From the NCBI GenBank assembly GCA_910586735.1, contig CAJUJW010000018.1, positions 1-41,945 on the forward strand: 41,945 bases of DNA, read 5' to 3'. Below, piece after piece: positions 14,107-22,221 of the stretch. The notes under the pieces were generated by a model, which saw nothing but the letters and a program-made list of their open reading frames with translations, did not search any database and had not been told where the DNA came from. The DNA comes from an uncultured Oscillibacter sp. (GTDB lineage: Bacteria; Bacillota; Clostridia; Oscillospirales; Oscillospiraceae). How positions within the stretch are numbered: position 1 is the first letter of the stretch; every line of letters begins with the position of its first letter. The position numbers were made by a program, and so were the translations under genes.

Positions 14107-15000
14107 ATGATGAAAAGCAAGAAACTCTGGGCCCTTCTGCTGGCCCTTGCCATGGTCCTGAGCCTGGCCGCCTGCGGCGGAAACTCCGACAGCGGCGCCA
14201 AGGATGCCCCGCCCGCGGACACCTCCGCCCCCGCCGAGACCGACGCTCCCGCCGAGGGCGATCAGCAGGCCGCCGACAGCGACCTGGCCTATGTCCAGGG
14301 CAAGGGTACGCTGGTGGTAGGCATGACGGACTTCGCCCCCATGGACTACCGGGACGCCAATGGAAACTGGATCGGCTTTGACGCCGACATGGCCTCCGCC
14401 TTCGCCGAGAGCCTGGGCGTCAAGGTGGAGTTCCAGGAAATCACCTGGGACTACAAGGTCATGGAGCTGGACGCCAAAAGCATCGACTGCGTCTGGAATG
14501 GGATGACCCTGAACGACGAGGTCAAAGCGGCCATGGACACCGGAAACGCCTACTGCCTCAACGCCCAGGTGCTGGTGGTCCCCGCCGACAGGGCTGCGGA
14601 CTTTGAGAACCTCACCACTCTGGAGGGACTGAACGTGGCCGTGGAGTCCGGTTCTGCCGGCGAGGACGCCGCCGAGGCCCTGGGCGCTTCCACCACCGCC
14701 GTGGCGAAGCAGTCCGACGCGCTGATGGAGGTCTCCGCCGGAACCGCCGACGCCGCCGTCATCGACCTGCTCATGGCGGGAGCCATGATTGGAGAGGGAA
14801 CCAACTACGCGAATCTGACCTATACCATCAACCTGAACACGGCCCAGGGCCTGGAGTCCGAGGAGTACGGCGTGGGGTTCCGCAAGGGGTCCGACCTGGT
14901 GGACGCGTGGAACAGCTTCTGGTCCGGCGCCATTGCCGACGGCACTGTTCTGGAGACCGGCACCACCTACGGTGTGCAGGAGTCCCTGATTCTGGAGTAA
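14107..15000 (+). CDS. amino-acid ABC transporter substrate-binding lipoprotein
   Basis: A family 3 solute-binding protein of 297 residues. A lipoprotein signal (KKLWALLLALAMVLSLAAC) has lipobox LAAC with the lipidated Cys about 20 residues in, then an Asp/Ala/Pro-rich linker to about residue 55. The binding domain follows: TLVVGMTDFAPMDYRD...WIGFDADMA, SIDCVWNGMT, and GLNVAVESGSAGEDAAEAL. These match polar amino-acid binders such as GlnH/HisJ. The ATG at 14107 follows GGAGG with an 8-base gap; a TTG at 14092 overlaps the ribosome site. First gene of a three-gene importer; a hairpin after it may keep its mRNA more abundant. Substrate not determinable. Confidence 0.9.
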   Translation: MMKSKKLWALLLALAMVLSLAACGGNSDSGAKDAPPADTSAPAETDAPAEGDQQAADSDLAYVQGKGTLVVGMTDFAPMDYRDANGNWIGFDADMASAFAESLGVKVEFQEITWDYKVMELDAKSIDCVWNGMTLNDEVKAAMDTGNAYCLNAQVLVVPADRAADFENLTTLEGLNVAVESGSAGEDAAEALGASTTAVAKQSDALMEVSAGTADAAVIDLLMAGAMIGEGTNYANLTYTINLNTAQGLESEEYGVGFRKGSDLVDAWNSFWSGAIADGTVLETGTTYGVQESLILE

Positions 15001-15023
15001 TCCCCTCCCCCGTACATATCCGC

Positions 15024-15053
15024 AAAGGCAGAGAGTTTTCGCTCTCTGCCTTT
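15024..15053 (+). terminator. intercistronic hairpin, possible partial terminator
   Basis: AAAGGCAGAGAG (15024-15035), loop TTTTCG, CTCTCTGCCTTT (15042-15053): a 12-bp perfect stem between the binding protein and the permease, followed only by GGGCGGTTTT. Such hairpins often raise binding-protein yield over the membrane parts. Confidence 0.6.
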
Positions 15054-15096
15054 GGGCGGTTTTCCTCCCCGAAATCTTCAATGAGAGGACGATTCC

Positions 15097-15786
15097 ATGC
15101 TTTCCTTTTTTAGCTCCGCCGAGTTCCAGATGGTCCTGTCCGCCCTGAATACCGGCTTTATCAAGACGCTCCAGCTCTTTTTTGTCACGCTGGTGGGGGC
15201 CGTGCCCCTGGGCCTGGTCATCTCCTTCGGCTCCATGAGCCGCTTCACCCCCCTGCGCTGCCTGACGAAGACCATGGTCTGGATTATCCGGGGCACGCCC
15301 CTGGTCCTCCAGATCATCGCCCTGTACTACGTGCCCGGATTGAAGGGCTTCCACATCTGGAGCGGCGGAGAGTCCGGGCGCTTCACCGCCGTGGCGGTGG
15401 CCTTTATCATCAACTACGCCTGCTATTTCTCGGAGATTTACCGGGGCGGCATCCAGGGCGTCCCCGTCGGGCAGCAGGAGGCCGGGCTGGTGCTGGGCAT
15501 GACGAAGCGGCAGATCTTCTTCAAGATCACCCTTTTGCAGATGATCAAGCGGATCGTTCCCCCCATGTCCAACGAGATTATCACCCTGGTCAAGGACACC
15601 TCCCTGGCCCGTGTGGTGGCCTTGCAGGAGGTCATCTGGATGGGCGAGTCCTTCATGAAGGGCAACCAGGGCTACGCCGGGCTGGTCTGGCCGCTGTTCT
15701 TTACGGCGGTGTACTACCTGGCTTTCAGCGGCGTGGCCACCATCCTTCTGGGGAAGCTGGAGAAGAAGCTGGAATATTTCCGTTGA
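15097..15786 (+). CDS. amino-acid ABC transporter permease
   Basis: An inner-membrane permease of the HisM/GlnP type, 229 residues with about five membrane segments. The family signature lies in AVAFIINYACYFSEIYRGGIQGV, with the EAGLVLGMTKRQIFFKITLLQ EAA loop that contacts the ATPase. Only one permease gene is present, so the channel is presumably a homodimer. GAGAGGA precedes the ATG. It follows the binding protein after 96 bases and precedes the ATPase by 16 bases. Confidence 0.9.
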   Translation: MLSFFSSAEFQMVLSALNTGFIKTLQLFFVTLVGAVPLGLVISFGSMSRFTPLRCLTKTMVWIIRGTPLVLQIIALYYVPGLKGFHIWSGGESGRFTAVAVAFIINYACYFSEIYRGGIQGVPVGQQEAGLVLGMTKRQIFFKITLLQMIKRIVPPMSNEIITLVKDTSLARVVALQEVIWMGESFMKGNQGYAGLVWPLFFTAVYYLAFSGVATILLGKLEKKLEYFR

Positions 15787-15802
15787 GAGGAGACTGACGA
15801 CG

Positions 15803-16570
15803 ATGGCGATTTTAGAGGTCCAACACATTGAAAAGCACTTCGGGGACACCCAGGTCCTCAGCGATATCAGCTTCTCCCTGGAGGAGGGACAGGCTCTGTC
15901 CATCATCGGCTCCTCCGGTTCCGGCAAGACCACCCTGCTCCGCTGCCTGAATTTCCTGGAGCGGCCGGACCACGGCTCCATCTCCGTAAAGGGCGGCGTC
16001 ATCTTCGACGCGGCGGACCCCTCCACCCAGGCGGAGAAGGACATCCGGCAGAAGCGGCTTCACTTCGGCCTGGTGTTCCAGAACTTCAACCTCTTCCCCC
16101 AGTACACGGCCTTGCAGAACGTCACCCTGGCACGAGAGCTGCTGGCCAAGGAGCGGGGCGGCGAGAGCAAGGAGGACATCGCCGCGGCGGGCCGGGAACT
16201 GCTGGAGCTGATGGGCCTGGCCGACCGGGCGGACCACTACCCGCACCAGCTCTCCGGCGGGCAGCAGCAGCGGGTGGCCATCGCCAGGGCCCTGGCACTC
16301 CAGCCGGACATCCTCTGCTTCGACGAGCCCACCTCCGCCCTGGACCCCGAGCTCACCGGAGAGGTCCTGCGGGTCATCCGGTCCCTGGCGGAACAGAAGA
16401 CCACCATGATTATCGTCACCCACGAAATGGCCTTCGCCAGGGACGTGGCGGACCAGGTGATCTTCATGGACGGCGGCGTCATCGTGGAGCAGGGCGACCC
16501 CAGAGAGGTCATCGACCACCCCAAGGAGGAGCGGACGAAGCAGTTCCTCTCCCGGTACGTCAACGGCTGA
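15803..16570 (+). CDS. amino-acid ABC transporter ATP-binding protein
   Basis: An ATPase of 255 residues powering the importer. Walker A GSSGSGKT (36-43), Q-loop LVFQNFNLFPQ, signature LSGGQQQR, Walker B ILCFDEPTSALDP, and switch His in IIVTHEMAFARDVAD. This is the GlnQ/HisP subfamily for polar amino acids. GAGGAG lies about 10 bases before the ATG. Last gene of the operon, followed by a strong terminator. Confidence 0.95.
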   Translation: MAILEVQHIEKHFGDTQVLSDISFSLEEGQALSIIGSSGSGKTTLLRCLNFLERPDHGSISVKGGVIFDAADPSTQAEKDIRQKRLHFGLVFQNFNLFPQYTALQNVTLARELLAKERGGESKEDIAAAGRELLELMGLADRADHYPHQLSGGQQQRVAIARALALQPDILCFDEPTSALDPELTGEVLRVIRSLAEQKTTMIIVTHEMAFARDVADQVIFMDGGVIVEQGDPREVIDHPKEERTKQFLSRYVNG

Positions 16571-16580
16571 AATACACGGG

Positions 16581-16616
16581 AAAAAGAGTGCGGGAGGAAA
16601 TCTCCCGCACTTTTTT
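16581..16616. terminator. strong bidirectional terminator
   Basis: GTGCGGGAG (16588-16596), loop GAAAT, CTCCCGCAC (16602-16610), with A5 on the left and T6 on the right. It serves the ABC operon on the plus strand and the SPOCS-LysM gene on the minus strand, whose stop lies at its edge. Confidence 0.85.
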
Positions 16617-18154
16617 CAGGCTCTTTTTCTGGGAATCAGCAGCATCTGGTCCTGGGGAATCTCCTCCTCCCCCTCCAGCTGGTTGGCGGAGAGGATGGCG
16701 GCGATGGTGGTGTTGTATTTCTTCGCCAGGTCCCAGGCGCTCTCCAGCCGCCCGATGCACCGCAGGACCAGGGAGGGCGCGCCGCCCAGGTCCTTGGCGG
16801 TCTCTGTGTCCAGCTTGGCGGCGGAGACGCAGACCTTCTTCACCCGGGCCGCGGCCTCCACGTGGAAGTCCACCGGGAAGCGGACCTCAATGCCCCGGTC
16901 TCCCAGGGTGCCCTGGACCTCCTCCGGGCAGACGGCCCGGGCCGTGACCCGGCAGTCCTCCGGCAGCTCCAGCTGGCAGCCGGCGTCGATGCTCCTCTCC
17001 GCCACCAGGGGGACGCCGCCCTCGTCCAGGTACATGGCCCGGACTGTCACCCCGGCCCGGAGAACGGCCATGTTCCCCTCCCGGCTGACGGACACCGCGC
17101 CGCACTTGGCGGACAGGGCCAGGATGGACTCCGCCACCACGCCGATCTCCAGCACCTCCCGCAGGGTCTGGCGGCGGGTCATGGTCTCACAGAAGCTGGT
17201 GATATTCAGCGGGGCGGCCTCGTAGGTCATATCGTAGGCGGTGGAGTACAGGTCGCTGAGCAGAGTCAGTTCCTGCTCCTCCCGCAGCAGGGCCGTGGCG
17301 TGGAGATACAGCGTCACGGCGATCTGGCGGCCCTCCGGGTCGTCTCCGTCAATCTGGAAGTCCGTCCCGGTGAGCTGCAGTTGCAGACTGGCGGCGGACC
17401 CCTCCTGGGCCCCCTCCACCTCCATAATCTGGGAGAAGGGCAGCTCTGAGGTGACGGAACCGCAGCCGCCGCCGTTATCCCGGTAAAGCAGGCTGACGAA
17501 AAAGACGCCCTTGAAAATCAGCTTGCTTCCCACGATCTTCGTCTCGGTGACGGTGCTGGAAACCTGGCTGGTCAGCAGCTCCGCCGCCCCCTCCCGGCCC
17601 GGAGAGAGGTTCATCTCCTCGGTGAACGTAAAGTCCTTTTCCGCGATATGGGTCAGGAGAATGGCGTGCTGTCCCTCCTGCCGCTTCTCCACCTGGTGCC
17701 CCGGTTCCGCCTCCGTGTCCTCGCAGTACACCAGGGGCTTTCGCTGGTAGCCGGTCAGATGGGTCACCAGCTTGCAGTGGGTGAAGATCTTCCGGGGGTT
17801 CAGCATCCGGGCCTCCAGAAACTCCGTCTCGGTCTCCGCCGTCAGGTGCTGGCAGCCCGGCAGGGCCCGGCTGTCGCTCTCGACGGTGAAGGGTATGGCA
17901 AACTCCAGGGTGCGGACGCCGCTCTCCCCGTCCGGCGTGTAGAGCACCGTGACCCGGACGGTGCCGGAGAGCTCCGCCTTCCCGTCCCGCAGTTCCCGGC
18001 TGTGAAGGTAGACCTTCCCATCCGTCTCAATGATGCGGGCGATATCGGGGCAGTAGTCCGGCACGATGGTCTCCGCCGTCTCCTCCTGGGTGAGCGTCAG
18101 CTCCCCGCCCGTCTCATAGGCGTCCAGAGACACTTTTTTCAATTCCAGTTCCAT
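16616..18154 (-). CDS. SPOCS (DUF3794)-LysM spore protein
   Basis: A 512-residue protein with three SPOCS/DUF3794 units (roughly 25-130, 200-285, 335-440; the first has IVPDYCPDIARIIETDGKV) and a C-terminal LysM domain (about 465-508, SAWDLAKKYNTTIAAILSAN then MLLIPRK) that binds peptidoglycan or cortex. In this class such proteins are spore-coat or cortex-associated, comparable in role to SafA of Bacillus. The ATG at 18154 is chosen because AAGGAG lies 7 bases before it; 13 codons upstream are left out. A sigma-E-like promoter of the same layout as that of spoIVA lies upstream, suggesting expression in the mother cell. No signal peptide. Confidence 0.85.
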   Translation of the reverse strand: MELELKKVSLDAYETGGELTLTQEETAETIVPDYCPDIARIIETDGKVYLHSRELRDGKAELSGTVRVTVLYTPDGESGVRTLEFAIPFTVESDSRALPGCQHLTAETETEFLEARMLNPRKIFTHCKLVTHLTGYQRKPLVYCEDTEAEPGHQVEKRQEGQHAILLTHIAEKDFTFTEEMNLSPGREGAAELLTSQVSSTVTETKIVGSKLIFKGVFFVSLLYRDNGGGCGSVTSELPFSQIMEVEGAQEGSAASLQLQLTGTDFQIDGDDPEGRQIAVTLYLHATALLREEQELTLLSDLYSTAYDMTYEAAPLNITSFCETMTRRQTLREVLEIGVVAESILALSAKCGAVSVSREGNMAVLRAGVTVRAMYLDEGGVPLVAERSIDAGCQLELPEDCRVTARAVCPEEVQGTLGDRGIEVRFPVDFHVEAAARVKKVCVSAAKLDTETAKDLGGAPSLVLRCIGRLESAWDLAKKYNTTIAAILSANQLEGEEEIPQDQMLLIPRKRA

Positions 18155-18198
18155 AATAGAACTCCTTCCTTTCCCGGCAGGTATAGAATCCATGTCCT

Positions 18199-18228
18199 AC
18201 TCTATGCGCCGCCGGGGCCGGATATGTT
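18199..18228 (-). promoter_or_regulatory. sigma-E-like promoter of the SPOCS-LysM gene
   Basis: On the minus strand AACATATC (18228-18221), 14 bases, CATAGAGT (18206-18199), 44 bases before the start. It has the same spacing and nearly the same -10 as the spoIVA promoter. It abuts the spoVM stop codon. Confidence 0.65.
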
Positions 18229-18297
18229 TTACACCTTAAAAATCTTCTTCAGAATGCCCCGAAGCATTTTAGGGGACTTCCAGACCACGATATTCAT
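18229..18297 (-). CDS. spoVM: SpoVM, membrane-curvature-sensing sporulation peptide
   Basis: This 22-residue peptide was found by eye. It matches SpoVM position by position: K7, P9, K10, L12, G14 and I15 line up with the Bacillus 26-mer (KLPKFLGGI there, KSPKMLRGI here), followed by a basic amphipathic end (LKKIFKV). AGGAGG lies 7 bases before the ATG. SpoVM sits in the convex forespore membrane and recruits SpoIVA, which is also encoded here. Position downstream of the rsgA-prkC cluster is the same as in Bacillus. The tail is four residues shorter than in Bacillus. Confidence 0.85.
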   Translation of the reverse strand: MNIVVWKSPKMLRGILKKIFKV

Positions 18298-18314
18298 AAA
18301 ACGCCTCCTCTCAC

Positions 18315-18509
18315 TCAACGCCGGCAGCAGGCGCAGCCGCAGCCGATCAGCAAAATAGCAACCAGAAACATCAGTACGCCTACTGGAAATATGATGGCAA
18401 TCAAGATCCCTGCGCCCAGGGCTGCGGCAAACATGCCCAACAGACGGATTCCTCCGCCGTCCTCGTTTCCACAACCCCAGTTTCCACAGCCTCTATTTCT
18501 GCAACCCAT
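18315..18509 (-). CDS. 64-residue Cys-rich membrane protein upstream of spoVM
   Basis: Residues 1-20 are Gly/Cys/Asn-rich with CRNRGCGNWGCGN. Residues 24-56 form one or two membrane helices (MFAAALGAGILIAIIFP, then VGVLMFLVAILLIG). The end is CGCACCRR. Nine or so cysteines sit on both sides of the membrane segment. AAAGGAGG lies 9 bases before the ATG. It ends 17 bases before the spoVM start on the same strand, so the two are probably cotranscribed in sporulation. No family is recognised with certainty. Confidence 0.75.
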   Translation of the reverse strand: MGCRNRGCGNWGCGNEDGGGIRLLGMFAAALGAGILIAIIFPVGVLMFLVAILLIGCGCACCRR

Positions 18510-18561
18510 TGCGGTGCGCCTCCTTTCCTTCCAGTATATACGGCGGGGCCGTCCATGGTGT

Positions 18562-18594
18562 AAAAAATCCGCCTCAAATAATGAGGCGGATTTT
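18562..18594 (-). terminator. intrinsic terminator of rsgA operon
   Basis: On the minus strand AAAATCCGCCTC (18594-18583), loop ATTATTT, GAGGCGGATTTT (18575-18564), then more T. It lies 2 bases after the rsgA stop and ends the long minus-strand run; spoVM is transcribed separately. Confidence 0.85.
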
Positions 18595-18596
18595 CT

Positions 18597-19478
18597 TCAC
18601 TTTCTCTCCTGCCACTCCCGGAGGGGCTTTAGCTCCTCATAGAGGCGCAGGTAGCTGTTGTGGCGGCTTCTTTGGATGTCCCCCCGGCGAAGGGCCTCCA
18701 GCACGGCGCAGCCCTTCTCCCGGGTGTGGGAGCACCCTACAAAACGGCACTCCCCCAGGTAGGGCGCGAACTCCAGGAAGGTCTCCGGCAGACGGCGCTT
18801 TAGCTCCAGGTCCAATTCCTCGGCGTCGAAGGAGGAAAAGCCCGGCGTGTCCACCACCTCCGCCCCGCAGGAGAGGCGGTGCAGCTCCACGTGGCGGGTG
18901 GTATGCCGCCCCCGGCCCAGGGCCGCGCTGACCTCCCCCACCTGTAAGTGAAACTCCGGGTCCAGGGCGTTTAAAATGCTGGATTTCCCTACGCCGGAGT
19001 TGCCAGTAAAGGCAGACAGCTTACCAGCAATCAGGGCCTTTAAATCCTCCATACCCTCCCCGGTTTCCGCGCTGACCCGCAGAGTCGGGAAGCCGGAGGC
19101 CCGGTAAATGCCGTAGAGCTCCTCCGCCGGGTCCAGGTCGCACTTGTTCAGCACCACCGCCACGGCGCAGTCCTTCAGCGCGGCGATGGCGGCCACCCGG
19201 TCAATGAGGAAGGGGTCTGTCCTGGGGATGGCATTGGCGGCGATGACCACCAGCTGGTCGATGTTGGCCACGGCGGGCCGGGAGAAGGCGTTCCGCCGGG
19301 GCAGAATTTTTTCCACAAAGCCCTCGCTGTTGCCCAGCTCCCGGACTTCCACCCGGTCCCCCACCAGGGGGGAAATTCCCTCCTTGCGGAATTTCCCCCT
19401 GGCCCGGCATTGCAGGACCGCCTCGCCGGTGTCCACGTAGTAGAAGCCGCTGAGGGCCTTTTGAATCCGTCCCGTCAT
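18597..19478 (-). CDS. rsgA: ribosome small-subunit GTPase RsgA
   Basis: A circularly permuted GTPase of 293 residues that helps late 30S maturation. Order: OB-fold (about 1-65); G4 LNKCDL; then G1 GNSGVGKSS (P-loop after G4, the permutation mark); G3 VDTPGFSSFD; and a C-terminal zinc site ECRFVGCSHTREKGCAV (three Cys, one His). It starts one base after the prkC stop, with its ribosome site inside prkC. In Bacillus the ortholog is phosphorylated by PrkC and has the same position. Confidence 0.95.
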   Translation of the reverse strand: MTGRIQKALSGFYYVDTGEAVLQCRARGKFRKEGISPLVGDRVEVRELGNSEGFVEKILPRRNAFSRPAVANIDQLVVIAANAIPRTDPFLIDRVAAIAALKDCAVAVVLNKCDLDPAEELYGIYRASGFPTLRVSAETGEGMEDLKALIAGKLSAFTGNSGVGKSSILNALDPEFHLQVGEVSAALGRGRHTTRHVELHRLSCGAEVVDTPGFSSFDAEELDLELKRRLPETFLEFAPYLGECRFVGCSHTREKGCAVLEALRRGDIQRSRHNSYLRLYEELKPLREWQERK

Positions 19479-19479
19479 A

Positions 19480-21474
19480 TCAGTCGAATTGCAGCTCCTG
19501 GGTCATGCTCTGGTCCAGGACGCCGTCAAAACAAATCTTGACAATCTGGGTGCCAGTTCCCTTCAAGGGCGGATTCGTGGTAACCGTGCCGTCGGAGACG
19601 GCGACCCGTTCGTGGAACTGGGGGCTCTCCTCGTCGCCCACGTAGACCTCCACCAGCACCGTAGTACGGTCGGTAAACTGGGGGATTTGAATATCAATGG
19701 ACCGTTCCTTGATAGTTATTCCTTTGCTGATTCTGAATTTAATCGTGTCCCATTCCGTCACCGTGGTGTTGGGCTCCAGACTCTGCCAGATGACGGTGTT
19801 GGGCTCTTCCTCGCTTTCCACGGCCTCGATGTCCGCGTTGGTGCAGGTCAGGTGCCAGGTGTCCACCAGGGACCGCAGGACCTCGTCGATCTGCTTCCCC
19901 GTGAAATCGGGCACGGGAACCGGCCGTTTCTCCGGCCCCTTGCTGACCACCAGGCGGACCACGTCTCCGTTTTTCAGCTCCTCCCCCTCGGCGGGCTCGC
20001 TGCGGATGATATACCCCTCCGTGTATTCGTCGCTGAACTCCGTCTCCTCGCTGACGATGGTCAGGTTGTACTTTTCCTTCAGGCTCTTGAGCAGAACCTC
20101 TGCCTGGGCCACGGTCTTGTTGGTCACGTTCAGCATTTCCCCGGTGTCCTCCCCGGCGCTGACCCAGACCTCGATGACCAGGTTGTCGTCCCTGACGTGC
20201 CGGTCCTCCGTGGGGTTCTGCCGGATGATCACGCCCTCCGGGTAGTTGTCGTCAAATTCGCTGCCCATTTCTTTCAGGGTGAAGATGTCCTTCACGCCGG
20301 ACATCTCGCCGGCCTGCTCCACCGTATAGCCCACCACCAGGGGCACGGGATAGGTCACCGGGGCCTGGTTCTGCTGGCTGATGGAATCGGAGACCATGCG
20401 GAACAGCACGATGGCCAGGGCCGCCGCCAGGAGGATGGCCACCACCACCAGCACCTTCACGCCGACGCCCCCGCCCCGCCGGACCGGCTCGTAGTCGTCC
20501 TCATAGTCCCGGCGGCGCTCCCGGACCCGTTCCGGTTCCCGGGTCTTCTTCACAGGGTGGAGGGTCCGGTCATAGACGCGGATGGGCTGGGTGGGCTCCA
20601 CCGGCTCGTCCGGCCGGAGATCCATCATGGTGAAGTCCAGGCTGATGTTGGGATTCTTCCGAAAATCCTCCAGGTCGGCAATCATGGCGTCGGCGGAGAC
20701 GTAGCGCCGCTCCAGGTCCGGGGTCATGGCCTTCATGCAGATCAGCTCCAGCTGGGCGGGAATCTCCGGGTTTAATTCCCTGGGGGCCAGGGGCACGGAG
20801 CTGAGGTGCTGAATGGCCACGGACACGGCGGAGTCCCCCTCGAAGGGCAGCCGCCCGGTGAGCATCTCATACATGACCACGCCGGCGGAGTAGATGTCGC
20901 TGCGGGCGTCGGTGCGCTCTCCCCTGGCCTGTTCCGGCGAGATATAGTGGACGGAACCCAGGGCCTCCTGGGTCAGGGTCTGGGCGGAGTTTTCAAGGCA
21001 CGCGATGCCGAAGTCGGCCACCTTTACGCTGCCGTCCCGGAGGACCATCACGTTCTGGGGCTTGATGTCCCGGTGGACGATGCCCCGGCTGTGGGCGTGG
21101 CTGAGACCCCGCAGAATCTGGGTGATGAAGTGCAGGGACTCCCGCCAGTTCAGCTGGCCCCGCTTCTCCATATACTGTTTCAGGGTGATACCGTCTATGA
21201 GCTCCATGACGATATACTCCGTGTCGCCGCCCCGGCTCACGTCGTAGACCGACACGATATTGGGGTGGGACAGCTGGGCCACGGCCTGGGACTCCGCGTT
21301 GAAGCGGCGGCGGAAGTCCTCGTCCTGGGCCAGCTCCGGCTTCAGGATTTTCACCGCCACAAGCCGGTTCAGCCGGTGATCCCTGGTTTTATATACCACC
21401 GCCATGCCCCCGGTGCCGATGCGCTCCAGGATTTCATAGCGGCTGTCCAGCATCTTTCCGATGTACTGATCCAT
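19480..21474 (-). CDS. prkC: PASTA-domain Ser/Thr protein kinase
   Basis: A membrane kinase of 664 residues that senses muropeptides. Kinase domain about 10-275: GTGGMAVV loop (21-28), K42 (VAVKIL), catalytic HRDIKPQN (134-141), DFG (154-156), and an SPEQARGE activation-segment end. A basic juxtamembrane stretch (RERRRDYEDD) is followed by a membrane helix (340-360). Three PASTA repeats lie outside, then about 85 residues of a further beta-rich domain. Bacillus PrkC uses this to trigger spore germination. GGAAGGAGG precedes the ATG. It is paired with prpC 15 bases upstream. Confidence 0.95.
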   Translation of the reverse strand: MDQYIGKMLDSRYEILERIGTGGMAVVYKTRDHRLNRLVAVKILKPELAQDEDFRRRFNAESQAVAQLSHPNIVSVYDVSRGGDTEYIVMELIDGITLKQYMEKRGQLNWRESLHFITQILRGLSHAHSRGIVHRDIKPQNVMVLRDGSVKVADFGIACLENSAQTLTQEALGSVHYISPEQARGERTDARSDIYSAGVVMYEMLTGRLPFEGDSAVSVAIQHLSSVPLAPRELNPEIPAQLELICMKAMTPDLERRYVSADAMIADLEDFRKNPNISLDFTMMDLRPDEPVEPTQPIRVYDRTLHPVKKTREPERVRERRRDYEDDYEPVRRGGGVGVKVLVVVAILLAAALAIVLFRMVSDSISQQNQAPVTYPVPLVVGYTVEQAGEMSGVKDIFTLKEMGSEFDDNYPEGVIIRQNPTEDRHVRDDNLVIEVWVSAGEDTGEMLNVTNKTVAQAEVLLKSLKEKYNLTIVSEETEFSDEYTEGYIIRSEPAEGEELKNGDVVRLVVSKGPEKRPVPVPDFTGKQIDEVLRSLVDTWHLTCTNADIEAVESEEEPNTVIWQSLEPNTTVTEWDTIKFRISKGITIKERSIDIQIPQFTDRTTVLVEVYVGDEESPQFHERVAVSDGTVTTNPPLKGTGTQIVKICFDGVLDQSMTQELQFD

Positions 21475-21489
21475 GCGGTTCCTCCTTCC

Positions 21490-22221
21490 TTACAGCTTTT
21501 TCGCCAGGACGACGGTGACGTTGTCCGACGCGCCCCGGCTCTTGGAGATGGCCAGAAGCCGTTCCATGCAGGTGTTGGTGTCTTCCTTGAGAACCTCGTC
21601 CATGATTTCCTGGTCCGTCACGGTGTTCACCAGCCCGTCGGTACACAAAAGCAGGTACTCCCCCGGCAGAAGCTGGCAGGTGTAGCAGTCGCACTCCGGG
21701 TCCACGTCCGGCCCCAGGGCGCGGGTGATGAGATTCCGGTTGGGGTGGTGCCGGGCCTCCTCGGCGGTGATGTCCCCCCGCTCCACCATGTGCTCCACCA
21801 GGGAGTGGTCCCGGGTGATCTGGACAATGCGCTCCTGGTTGATATGATAGGCCCGGCTGTCCCCTACGTTGGCGATGACCGCCCCCCCGTCGAAGGAGAC
21901 GGCGGAAACCAGGGTGGTCCCCATGCTGTGATAGGCCTCCGAGGTCCGGGCGGCCTCCCGCACGGCGCGGTTCGCCAGGGCCACCGCCACCACGGAGATC
22001 TCCCGCAGGCGGCCCGGCTTTGCCTCCGGGCTGAGGCGCTTTTCCATCTCCGCGGAGAAGGTGTCCACGGCAATGCGGCTGGCCAGCTGCCCGCCGGCGG
22101 CCCCGCCCATTCCGTCGCAGACCACGCAGACGGTGTGTCCGAAAGCGGTTTTCACCGCGTAGGCGTCCTGATTCTCTTTGCGGACGAGGCCCGTGTCGGT
22201 CATGCTCCATATGTTCATCAT
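21490..22221 (-). CDS. prpC: PP2C-type protein phosphatase, Stp/PrpC
   Basis: A cytoplasmic metal-dependent phosphatase of 243 residues that reverses PrkC phosphorylation. Motifs: KENQDAY, VVCDGMGG with two metal-binding Asp/Gly sites, GTTLVSAV, IANVGDSRAY, LCTDGLVN and GASDNVTVV. The length is normal. The start ATG overlaps the rlmN stop by four bases (ATGA), and GGAGG lies 7 bases upstream. Confidence 0.95.
   Translation of the reverse strand: MMNIWSMTDTGLVRKENQDAYAVKTAFGHTVCVVCDGMGGAAGGQLASRIAVDTFSAEMEKRLSPEAKPGRLREISVVAVALANRAVREAARTSEAYHSMGTTLVSAVSFDGGAVIANVGDSRAYHINQERIVQITRDHSLVEHMVERGDITAEEARHHPNRNLITRALGPDVDPECDCYTCQLLPGEYLLLCTDGLVNTVTDQEIMDEVLKEDTNTCMERLLAISKSRGASDNVTVVLAKKL

Noticed and set aside
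14065..16044. 659-codon open frame on the minus strand across the ABC transporter operon
   Set aside because: It is the antisense of three clear genes, with His/Gly/Gln/Val-rich composition typical of the reverse of GC-rich coding sequence, no ribosome site and no family match.
18327..18620. Sigma-K or sigma-G promoter before the 64-residue gene
   Set aside because: A TATATACT near 18530 and ACACC upstream fit no consensus well enough to call.
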